NCBI GenBank assembly: GCA_016715985.1 | Contig: JADJXD010000001.1 | Location: forward strand, 3,844,001-3,908,000 | Direction of reading: 5' to 3' | Length of the DNA: 64,000 nucleotides | Source: Saprospiraceae bacterium | GTDB lineage: Bacteria > Bacteroidota > Bacteroidia > Chitinophagales > Saprospiraceae | Shown: in pieces, positions 17,304 to 26,600 of the stretch | Position numbering within the stretch: position 1 is the first letter of the stretch | Layout of the letters: every line of letters begins with the position of its first letter | Notes under the pieces: model-generated | Database searches by the model: none | Told to the model about the DNA's origin: nothing | Seen by the model: the letters and a program-made list of their open reading frames with translations, nothing else | Made by a program: the position numbers and the translations under genes

Positions 17304-20300
17304 TCTGATGCAGAAGCTGCAATGACAAATGTTTCTGTATAAGTACAATCAAAATCACTGGTTATATTCAGAACGTAAATTCCGGGTGACAAATCCGTAA
17401 ATGAAAGTGGGAAAGTGGGATCATTGACAACTATGTTATTGAGTGTAATGTTGTAATTGCGGCAACCTGCTATCTCCTGAATGGTAATGATTCCATCATT
17501 TTGACCCGGGCATGATTCGGATTCAAAATTGAACAATGCCGTTATAAATTCCTGTTCGATTTCAATTTTAACATATCGGTATTGCAGACAGCCTGTATCT
17601 GTAAGATCAGGTTGGGTTGTGAGTCCCTGTTGATTGTTTTCGTCAAATGTTACATTATTATAAGTGACTGTTTCCCCGCGTTTGATAGTTAAAATAATGG
17701 TATCTGTCACAACATCATAAAAATAAATATTAATATTCACCATACTGTCACATCCTGAAATGGATGCGTTGGGCAGTGTAAAGCTTCCGGATGGATTATT
17801 GCGATCGTACATTTGTCCGTTAAGAATAATACTTTCACCTTCGCACAATGTGTCAGAGAACGGTGCCAAAACCGGAGCCAGAAAACTAAGCGATACATTG
17901 ATAACCGAATCACAACCATTGACTGCACCACCCGAAATGATTTCGCTTCCTGCCGGATTGATTTGAGAATAAGTTTTATTATTGATAATTATGGATTCGC
18001 CGTCACATAAAACACGGTCGATATCATTTGTAACCGGCACTTTGAAAGAAAGCGATATATGGACGGTTGAATCACATTTGATGCCATCCGTCGAAGGAAT
18101 AATTTCCGTTCCTGACGGATTATTAAAATCATAGACATTACCATTGATAGTCAATGATTCGTCGATACAAAGTGTTTGCTGTAAATCAACAATTATTTCA
18201 TCTGTAAAAGTGAGATTTACCTGAATAACAGAATCGCATCCTACTTTATTTCCTGCTAATATTATTTCAGTACCTGAAGGATTATTATTGTCATAAACAT
18301 TGCCATTCACATTGAGCGATTGCGTGATACACAATTGTTGATTCAGTTCAAAAGTAGTGGGTTGTAAATAACTGAGATTAATGGTAATCACCGAATCACA
18401 TTGTCCTGATATGGAAGTTGGAATGATTTCAATTCCTTGTGGCTTAGATTCATCATAGATATTATTATTGACTAAAAGACTTTCACCTGCACAAAGTGTT
18501 TGCGAGATATTTGACCTTCTTTCAGGTAATATCAAAAATTGTATTTCATCCACAATGGATCTTCCTTCACAATTGCGATCTGAAAATTCAGCTATACTGA
18601 ATCGGTTATTACCGGAGATTCCATTAAAATCTGATGGACAAAAACTTTTCTGATACAAATTAGTGGATACAGTGATTGTGTCTTTTTTAATCTCTGAATT
18701 TTCATTCAACAAAGTTGTCACAAAACGAAAAGGGCTTACGCCTGACAATTGAATACTTATCTCGGTACATTCATTCACACAAAAATCATTCACTGAATTT
18801 AAGGAGATAAGAGGCTCATAAAATGTAACCGGAACACCTGCCGCCACAGAGAGACAAGGATCGCCAAAATTTAAACTGCCTGAAGAAAGAGAATCTCCTG
18901 TTACTGCCGAAATGTAATAAGTGGTGCCAATAACACCCTCTACAGGAAAGGAAAATTCAGGAATATCAGACTCAGCAAGTATATTTCCCATGGACGGACC
19001 GGAATTGTCATGTAAAATAAAGAACACTTTATCATTGTCATCATTGGTTGCATCATTGTTAAATCCTGCCGTGACAGTCCCGGACACACAGGCTTGAAGT
19101 GGAGAATTTGTAAAATTCATAGTACCTGCATTGGTCACACACTGACAGTTTTTATTACCTTGAATCGTAATTATTTCACATTGGTTTACATCCGTAATAT
19201 TAAAATTATAGTCAGATTCAGAAGCAAAACTTTCGGAAACATATACATCTGTTGCCGGATTTCCGTTGACTGTATATGTTCCGTTTTCTCCACCTGAAAT
19301 ACTAAATGAAACGGTATATGTCTGTGTAAGTTGATCACATATGACGTTGATATCTGAAACTACAGGTGAAGACAATACCGAAACTGAAGTCACAGCCGGT
19401 AAGGTACAGTCTTGAGAAGATGTAAACGTAAGTTGAAAATTGCCGGAGAGACCATCAGGATTGAACAATCCATTTACTACTCCGGTACCTGACCAATTTC
19501 CGGAAGGGTATAATGGATCCGAATATGGGTATAATTCTATAACCTGCGCCGCTTCACAGATGGAAATGGGCTGAAGTTGGGGCGTTTGTAAAGCTGTAAC
19601 ATTTATAATTGTATTGGCGGGTAAAACACAATTTTGCGATGAAATAAAAGTAACTACATTCATTCCCAAAAGTCCGGATGTCTGAAAAACATCTCCGTTA
19701 ATCCCTGTTCCTGACCAGACACCATTGGAGAAAACCGGATCTTCCAGTGTGTTCAGATCTATTTCACTGGTTGTTTCGCATATGGTGGATGCGCTGAGAG
19801 TTGGAGTTTGGGTTGTTATAACTGAAATTTGTGTGGAAGCGTCATTGACACAAAAATCATTAGGATCAAAAGTAAGCAATATATTTCCTGATAAATTGGC
19901 AGGATTAAAAATGTTGTTATTCACACCTTGTCCACTCCAGTTGCCTGATGTAAAATTTGGGTCAACTAAATTGAGAAGGTTGTAATTGCCGGATGCAGAA
20001 CATAACTCCTGTGTACCCAATATTGGGTTTTGCGGAACTTCTACCTGAATGGAAGTACTTGCTGATGTGAAACAACTATTATCCGGTATAAATGTCAGAT
20101 TAATCGTTCCTGACTGATTGGTAAGGTTAATGATATTTGATGTTACATTTGGCCCCTGCCAGACTCCGGTCCCGACAAGTGGATCGTTTAAAGTATTTAA
20201 ATTAAATGTACCCTGATTCTGACAAAGTATAGTATTGGCAAGATTAGGAGTGCCTCCCGGAGTGGTGGTGATAAGTAATGGGGCAATGCCAAAACATCCG

Positions 20301-22513
20301 TTTACATCAGTGATTTTGACATAAAATGTCGTCGTATTATTGATGGTTATTATAGGATTGAATATTTCATTTGCAGGATTGGCAGGTAAGGAATTATATA
20401 AATTAACAGTCTGATTTCCGGGATTATTGATATAGCCATTCAGGTTTACAGAGGTGCCCTGGCAAACTATAATATTACTTTGTAAAGATGGTACAGGCGA
20501 CGGCAAAATGTTCACTGTAGTGCTGACAGGTGAAATACAGATATTGGCAGGAGTAAAGGTTATATTGACCATTCCCGAAAGGCTGGATGGATCAATAAAA
20601 TTATTGTTCACACCCGGGCCGTTCCATGATCCGGCAGTCACGAGCGGATCTTCCAATGCATTCAGATCAAAAGTAGAAGCCGACACACACAAATCTGTAG
20701 TTAATAAATTTAAATACTGATCCGGAGTTATGTTGAAAGTGACAGTGCCGGGATTGTAACAACTATTATCAGGATCAAATTCAACTGTAATACTTCCTGA
20801 TAACCCTGCGGGATTAAAGACATTGCCTGAAACGCCCGTACCGCTCCAGCTACCAGTAAGTGCAGGCGGAGTTACAAAAGGTGACAGATTGATCAGCGGA
20901 CTATTTTGACATACATTTGATGATGTCGTGAATGTAGGACCACCCGGAGTAACAGTTACAGTAATTACAGAAACATTCGAACACCCGTTCAGGGCCGATT
21001 GCACATAATAATTGGTGGTCAGAGTAGGAGAGACCGTTGTTGTATTGATGAGATTAGCACTACTTGGCGGCAAAGCAGAATGATAAGTCAGTGTTGCACC
21101 GGGTTCGGAAAAAGCGTAATTTATAAGATTGACAGTTTGTCCGTTGCATATTTCAACATTGCTTGTAGATAGAGCCGGTGGTGTATTTATATTGATATTG
21201 TCTGAGAGCGGAGGATTAAAATTGGTTACACAGCCTGATGAAACGCTTGTAATGCTTGTGATATTGAGCGTGCAATTTCCGGAAACCGCAATAAAAATCG
21301 GGTTGGAAGATGTAGTAATTGAATTGGTTTGATTGCCATTGCTACAGTTCAGAGTGTAGTCATAAGTATAAACACCTGCAGAAGGAAGTGTAAACTGAAC
21401 TTCTGCTAAACCTATACCGCAGAGAGCATCCTGAACGATATTCATACCAAAAGCATTCGGATCAGCAGAGGAAACTAATAAGGTAACAGGAATAGGCCCT
21501 GAGCTGCAGGGGGCTTGAGTGACCACTGCATACACTGTCGTAGCCGGGCTGTTGAACATATTAATATTAGTTATCGGATTAGTAAGGCCGATATCTGTAA
21601 AAAAAGTGACCGGCAATCCATTTCCTATGACCGCAGTTACAGTATTGAAATTAAAAACGGCATTTCCGGGTGGTGATGATTCACAACCTTGTAACGTTAC
21701 AGGATTTCCGGACGGAGCAGGATTTACAGTTATAAAAACCTGGTCAGTGCCTGTGCAACCGGAAGCATCTGTTACAGTTACGTTATATGCTCCTGAAGAA
21801 ACGATATCAGGTATAAAAAGAGTGGAGCTCACACTTCCTGTCTGCCATAAGTAGCTGGGATTTGGAGCAGTATTGGATGCACTTAATGTTATATCGTCAC
21901 CTGCACAAACTATCAGATCCGGGCCCAGATCAACAGTGAATGGATTTCCGCCACTGACAAAAGTTATAGACCAACTAATAAGAAGTCCAACATCACCAGG
22001 CACAAAATCATTCATATACAGAATCCAGGTGCCATCAGCATTTACTCCATTGAAAGTATTTGCAAATGTAAAAGTTCCGGGAGTTCCGCCGTTGGGATAT
22101 GGAGGGTTCAGGTTAGTGTTTTGCCGGCCTTCCGGATTAAAACTTCCGGTAAAAGGAGGTGCTCCATTTACAATATTGATGGTTGCAAAATCAGTAAAAA
22201 CAGTGTTAGTGTAATTGTCTTGTGGACCGCCATTTCCACTCGATAATTCTATAAAAGTTCCATCAGGAGCTATGAGCAATATGGCGATGTCTCCTGTCCA
22301 GGTATGATTCAGATTGATGGTAACATTGTCTATAAGTGTGCAACCGCCAATCACACCTACGCCTGATACTTGATTAGGTGACTGTGATATCCCGGTAGTC
22401 CCTGATGGAGGAAATACTACATTTCCCAATCCATTAAAGGTTTGCGAACACAATATTTGTGAAAAAGCCAAAACAAAACTAATATTGAGCCAAATAAATT
22501 TTGTACTTACCAT
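16772..22513 (-). CDS. Giant type IX-secreted adhesin with P domain and type B sorting tail
   Basis: A 1913-residue surface protein. Residues 1-23 are a signal peptide. Residues about 25-190 form a proprotein-convertase P domain (LNHTWTGDIAILLIAPDGT, DGTWILYMNDF). The middle has Ig-like/SprB-like modules, including six units of about 75-80 residues built on GxWxGxGV (for example GNWSGQGVNNNIFNPANLSG). Then come five or six units of about 53 residues of the type LCxGESLxxNGNxYDxxNPSG ending GCDSVIxVxLSF. The last 90 residues are the CHU_C/gliding-motility-associated type B sorting domain (NIFSPNGDGRNDTW, YDRWGNMVF). It should be exported by type IX secretion and displayed or released for adhesion. 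No catalytic domain is visible. Confidence 0.9.
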   Translation of the reverse strand: MVSTKFIWLNISFVLAFSQILCSQTFNGLGNVVFPPSGTTGISQSPNQVSGVGVIGGCTLIDNVTINLNHTWTGDIAILLIAPDGTFIELSSGNGGPQDNYTNTVFTDFATINIVNGAPPFTGSFNPEGRQNTNLNPPYPNGGTPGTFTFANTFNGVNADGTWILYMNDFVPGDVGLLISWSITFVSGGNPFTVDLGPDLIVCAGDDITLSASNTAPNPSYLWQTGSVSSTLFIPDIVSSGAYNVTVTDASGCTGTDQVFITVNPAPSGNPVTLQGCESSPPGNAVFNFNTVTAVIGNGLPVTFFTDIGLTNPITNINMFNSPATTVYAVVTQAPCSSGPIPVTLLVSSADPNAFGMNIVQDALCGIGLAEVQFTLPSAGVYTYDYTLNCSNGNQTNSITTSSNPIFIAVSGNCTLNITSITSVSSGCVTNFNPPLSDNININTPPALSTSNVEICNGQTVNLINYAFSEPGATLTYHSALPPSSANLINTTTVSPTLTTNYYVQSALNGCSNVSVITVTVTPGGPTFTTSSNVCQNSPLINLSPFVTPPALTGSWSGTGVSGNVFNPAGLSGSITVEFDPDNSCYNPGTVTFNITPDQYLNLLTTDLCVSASTFDLNALEDPLVTAGSWNGPGVNNNFIDPSSLSGMVNITFTPANICISPVSTTVNILPSPVPSLQSNIIVCQGTSVNLNGYINNPGNQTVNLYNSLPANPANEIFNPIITINNTTTFYVKITDVNGCFGIAPLLITTTPGGTPNLANTILCQNQGTFNLNTLNDPLVGTGVWQGPNVTSNIINLTNQSGTINLTFIPDNSCFTSASTSIQVEVPQNPILGTQELCSASGNYNLLNLVDPNFTSGNWSGQGVNNNIFNPANLSGNILLTFDPNDFCVNDASTQISVITTQTPTLSASTICETTSEIDLNTLEDPVFSNGVWSGTGINGDVFQTSGLLGMNVVTFISSQNCVLPANTIINVTALQTPQLQPISICEAAQVIELYPYSDPLYPSGNWSGTGVVNGLFNPDGLSGNFQLTFTSSQDCTLPAVTSVSVLSSPVVSDINVICDQLTQTYTVSFSISGGENGTYTVNGNPATDVYVSESFASESDYNFNITDVNQCEIITIQGNKNCQCVTNAGTMNFTNSPLQACVSGTVTAGFNNDATNDDNDKVFFILHDNSGPSMGNILAESDIPEFSFPVEGVIGTTYYISAVTGDSLSSGSLNFGDPCLSVAAGVPVTFYEPLISLNSVNDFCVNECTEISIQLSGVSPFRFVTTLLNENSEIKKDTITVSTNLYQKSFCPSDFNGISGNNRFSIAEFSDRNCEGRSIVDEIQFLILPERRSNISQTLCAGESLLVNNNIYDESKPQGIEIIPTSISGQCDSVITINLSYLQPTTFELNQQLCITQSLNVNGNVYDNNNPSGTEIILAGNKVGCDSVIQVNLTFTDEIIVDLQQTLCIDESLTINGNVYDFNNPSGTEIIPSTDGIKCDSTVHISLSFKVPVTNDIDRVLCDGESIIINNKTYSQINPAGSEIISGGAVNGCDSVINVSLSFLAPVLAPFSDTLCEGESIILNGQMYDRNNPSGSFTLPNASISGCDSMVNINIYFYDVVTDTIILTIKRGETVTYNNVTFDENNQQGLTTQPDLTDTGCLQYRYVKIEIEQEFITALFNFESESCPGQNDGIITIQEIAGCRNYNITLNNIVVNDPTFPLSFTDLSPGIYVLNITSDFDCTYTETFVIAASASEDFIVKNEFIEAEKDKELILDPIISPTPTQIIWEPTDFLSCSDCLTPVFSSSQENIQYTLYLTNADGCVFTRTINVNLKEVLKEIIFPNIFSPNGDGRNDTWDILFTKNQQVSGLSVYDRWGNMVFNSVPTVDQTSINWDGKMADQFVLPGVYVYLVELKNTNGLTQFFSGDITIIR

Positions 22514-22878
22514 ACCTTAACCAAATCTTTTTGCAAATATATCTATATGTGAAACAATTAGTCATATGGTTGTCTGCTTTATTTAAGAATTTTAATTTTT
22601 CGGATGCTATTGATGCAACTTTTAGATGTAATTTTGAAAAATAGGATAGATTTCTTGAAAGAAAGGGGTAACAAAAGATAAAATGGCTTGATATTATATT
22701 TCAGAATCTATATTGTGATATTTTATACTGAAAATTGTCTAATAAACGCTTGCATTTTGCATTTGAAATCCTTAATTGAAATATAAAATGTGATTTTTAT
22801 TGAGGGGCGCATAATCACTTATTAGAAAATAGATTATTTTTGGATGAACTTAAACCAAACAACTTAAAACCATATTTC
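22514..22878. other. AT-rich divergent intergenic region
   Basis: 365 bases separate the divergent adhesin and L,D-transpeptidase-like genes. A promoter-like TATTTTTG lies at 22835-22842 but has no upstream TTTG at the right spacing. Nothing else was recognised. Confidence 0.4.
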
Positions 22879-23595
22879 ATGAATTTAACACTTCATCTGA
22901 TCAAAGCGGCTTATGCTAAAAAAGGCTACTCTTACTTTACCGGATCAAAACCCTACAATCTGAATTTATGGGGTGTCCGTAAGCAATACGGAGATATAGA
23001 CAAGTTTGATGATTTAATTGGCCTAAGCTATTTTGATGAAGGTGGAAATGAACAATTTTTCACCCATAAAGCCACTGTGGACCCCGGGAAGTACAATCTT
23101 CTTGAAAAGACTATGCATCCTCTCGGGACATTTATTTTAGCTCCGGGACAATACAGAGGTTGCTGGCGCACAGGATTTCATAATGCATCAAAACCTACGA
23201 AGTATCCTGCTTTAGTACAGAAGGCAGGCTATACCGGATTTAAAGGATGGCGGGATAATTTATTGAATGGTAAAATTGACAGAATTCTTGATTCTAACGG
23301 TCAGTTTTTTAACAATGTGACCGGATTAAATATGCATCGGTCTTCGTCCAGTTATGCAACTATTGTCGGCAAATATTCAGCAGCATGCCAGGTAAGGCAG
23401 CACAACAGCAGCCATCTCCGGGTAATGGAGATCATACAAAAGGCATTGCAGTACTATCCCGATAGTTTCAGTTATACATTATTTGATGAGGAAGAAGTAT
23501 TTCCTTCCACTCCAGTTACAAGAAGTACAAGAGATGGATCATCAAGTGGTGTTATTAAAAAATGGCCTGAGGACTTTATTAGTGTAGAAAGTTAA
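22879..23595 (+). CDS. L,D-transpeptidase-like protein of unknown substrate
   Basis: I take the ATG at 22879 (MNLTLHLIKAAYAKKGYSYF, 238 residues) over the TTG 39 bases upstream. The layout resembles a family met in Bacteroidota phages and genomes: NLWGVRKQYGDIDKFDDLIG, ATVDPGKYNLLEKTMHPLGT, then LAPGQYRGCWRTGFH and late in the protein LNMHRSS followed by VGKYSAACQV. A histidine and a downstream SxxCQ recall the catalytic H...SxGC of YkuD transpeptidases, so peptidoglycan cleavage or cross-linking is possible. No signal peptide is seen. It lies 63 bases before the CHAT/hydrolase gene in the same direction. Confidence 0.55.
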   Translation: MNLTLHLIKAAYAKKGYSYFTGSKPYNLNLWGVRKQYGDIDKFDDLIGLSYFDEGGNEQFFTHKATVDPGKYNLLEKTMHPLGTFILAPGQYRGCWRTGFHNASKPTKYPALVQKAGYTGFKGWRDNLLNGKIDRILDSNGQFFNNVTGLNMHRSSSSYATIVGKYSAACQVRQHNSSHLRVMEIIQKALQYYPDSFSYTLFDEEEVFPSTPVTRSTRDGSSSGVIKKWPEDFISVES

Positions 23596-23658
23596 TCCAA
23601 ATTCTAGAATAATAATAAAACAACGCAATTATAATATTTAATTATAAATCAACAAGTT

Positions 23659-26600
23659 ATGGCATTTATTAAACTCAAAGGGAAAGAACTTAAAGTCGAA
23701 AAGAGTCAGGATTTGGGGCATTTTAAGTTATCCAAATCATACACTCTCAAACTTGACAGGTCATCTGGAGAGGATCTGGAAGCGGAAGTAAATGATACGG
23801 ATATAGCACAAATTATATTTGAAGATAATGTAGAGTGGATAGGTAATGTGCAGGATGTTAACGAAATATTTGCTCAGACTTTTAAAAGAAGTAATGATTC
23901 GAATAAAATAATTATACCTTCGGCCATCCATTCAGGAAATGTAAGATCTGGACTAAATTTTTCTCCGGTTAAGCTATTTAATTTATTTGTAAAGCCAGAA
24001 GATATAGCAAAAAATATTGCGTTAATTGCTGATAAGAAGATAATGCCGGATCCTGGTCTATATGTTGTGGATAGAAATTTCAATTTGAATCCATATACTG
24101 AAAACTCTTTAAATAAAGAAAAAACGTTGTTATTGTTGCATGGGACAATTTCTGATACAAATGGGTCATTCGGAGGCTTGAAACGGGATTTATGGACAGA
24201 AATTTATGACAATTATGATATTGTTTTGACGCTACAGCACTATACATTATCCATTTCCCCTTTGCAGAATGCACTGGATGTTCTTGAATTACTTCCAAAA
24301 GAAACAAAATTAGATATTCTGAGTCACTCACGTGGTGGTCTCATAGCTGATATTTTAGCACGTTGTGACTGGCGAAATGATAATATTGGATTTACAGATG
24401 ATGAATCAGAATTACTTTCTAAACAGAAAGAGATTGTCCAAAAAATTATTACGAAAGCTGATGATAAAAAAGTTGAAATTGGAAAAGTGATAAGAGTTGC
24501 ATGTCCTGCTGGAGGCACTACATTGCTCAGTTCAAGATTGGATCACTTTTTAAATGCTATACTCAATGCTGTAGGATTGGCATTTGGCTCAAAGTCTAAC
24601 TATGTATATGATGTGGTCAGAGAATTTTTGATGTCTGTAATAGCTCAAAAATCAAACGTTGAATCTATACCGGGATTGTGGTCTATGGTACCTGAATCAG
24701 AATTTCAAAGAGTCAACAATAATCGAAGATTTGTAGTAAAATCCAGACTATATGTTATCGCAGGAGATGGTAAAATCGGTGGGTCATTTTCTAATACTTT
24801 GAAAGTAATTCTTTCAAATCTGTTTTATCTTGCGGAGAATGATTTTGTAGTAAATACCAAGTCAATGAAACGAGGACTCAGCAGAGAATCAGGTGTTTAT
24901 TTATATACATCAAAAGATAACAAAACATCACACTTTAATTATTTTGAAAATGAAAACAGCAGGAACATTATAAAACTGGCTTTGAATTCTTCGTTTGATA
25001 ATCGCGGCAATATCTTTAAGTTAATCACATCATCTCAAATGGACAGAGGTGTGGATTTAAGTTTTGGATTTAATCCTTATTTTAAAAACAAAATTTCAGG
25101 ACACAAACCCATTGTAATTTTATTGCCTGGTATTATGGGTTCTACTTTGAAGGAAGATGATGAGATTTGGTTGAATTTTTTAGAGATTGGAAGAGGTAAT
25201 TTTGTCAATAAACTAAATCATGATTTCCCTTCCATATCAACATCAGGATTATTGGAAAAATATTATAAACAATTAGGAGAGTATTTAAGCCCCTCATATG
25301 ATGTGTTTACTTTTCCGTTCGATTGGCGAAAAACTATTTCCGAGACTGGAAAAGAATTGCAAAATGCGTTAAATGGCTTTGAACAATATAGCCAACCCAT
25401 AAAAATCATTGCACATTCTATGGGCGGGTTGGTGGTACGTCAAATGATGTTGGAAAATAGGGAATGGTGGATTAGTTTCCAGAGATTGCATAATGTTAGA
25501 TTATTATTACTGGGGACGCCCTGGCATGGATCACATTTGATATTGGAGGTTTTGACAGGCCACTCACGAAGGGTAAAACAGATTGCTCTTTTGGACATGA
25601 AACATTCGAAGAAAAAAATCTTGGATGTAATCTCAGAGTTTCCGGGTATTTATGAGTTGTTGCCTATAAACCATCAGGCATTTGAAAAAAAAGAATTTTG
25701 GGAAAATATTCAAGATGTGGTAGGTAAGGAAAATATGACCTTACCGAACCAAAGACTTCTGGAAAATTTTGGGAAATATAAAAAATCAATTGCAGAACTT
25801 AATACCGATCAAATAGATATAGCATTTGATAATATCTATTATATCGCAGGAAAAGGTGAGACGGTATGTGATTACACAATAAAGAATTCATTTTTCAAGG
25901 GTGATTACCTGAGTTATCTTACCACACAGAGAGGAGATGGCAGTGTAACTTGGGAATTAGGAATACCAACCGGTATGAACAAAAAAAATATTTATTATTG
26001 CAATACAATTCACGGAAATCTCGCCAACGATCCAGAAATTTTCAGAGCCATAACGGATATTTTGGAAAATGGAACAACATTTCGTTTGCCACAGGAACCT
26101 CCGGCAGTTAGATCTTCAGATATTTTGTATGAGAAGACAGAGTATGACTTTTTTGATTCAGATTATGATAGCGTTTTTGATAATTTGATGAATGATTCAG
26201 ATAAAGTAAAAGCTGATGTACAATATCAACATTCGATTAATGTTTCTATTCTTAACGGGGATCTGAAGTTTGGGAAATTTCCTGTAATGGTAGGTCATTT
26301 TCTGAATGACGGAATCTATAGTGCAGAAAAAGTGCTGGATCGATACTTAAATTCAAAATTATCGGAAAGACACAGACTTGGTTTTTATCCCGGTGAAATT
26401 GGGGAAAGCGAAGTTACATATCATAAATCATCGCAGCCTAAAGGAGCTTTAATAGTAGGTATGGGCAAACAAGGTGAATTGACTCCTTATTTATTAAGCA
26501 ATAGTATTGAAAAGGCAGTTATAAAATATGCATTCTTTTTCAGAGATAATTACGAAGACATTGAAATCAAAAAGAAAGGATGCGGTATTACAACTGTATT

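Noticed and set aside
19725..22214. Several plus-strand frames opposite the adhesin gene
   Set aside because: They are antisense shadows of a repetitive coding sequence with no motifs of their own.
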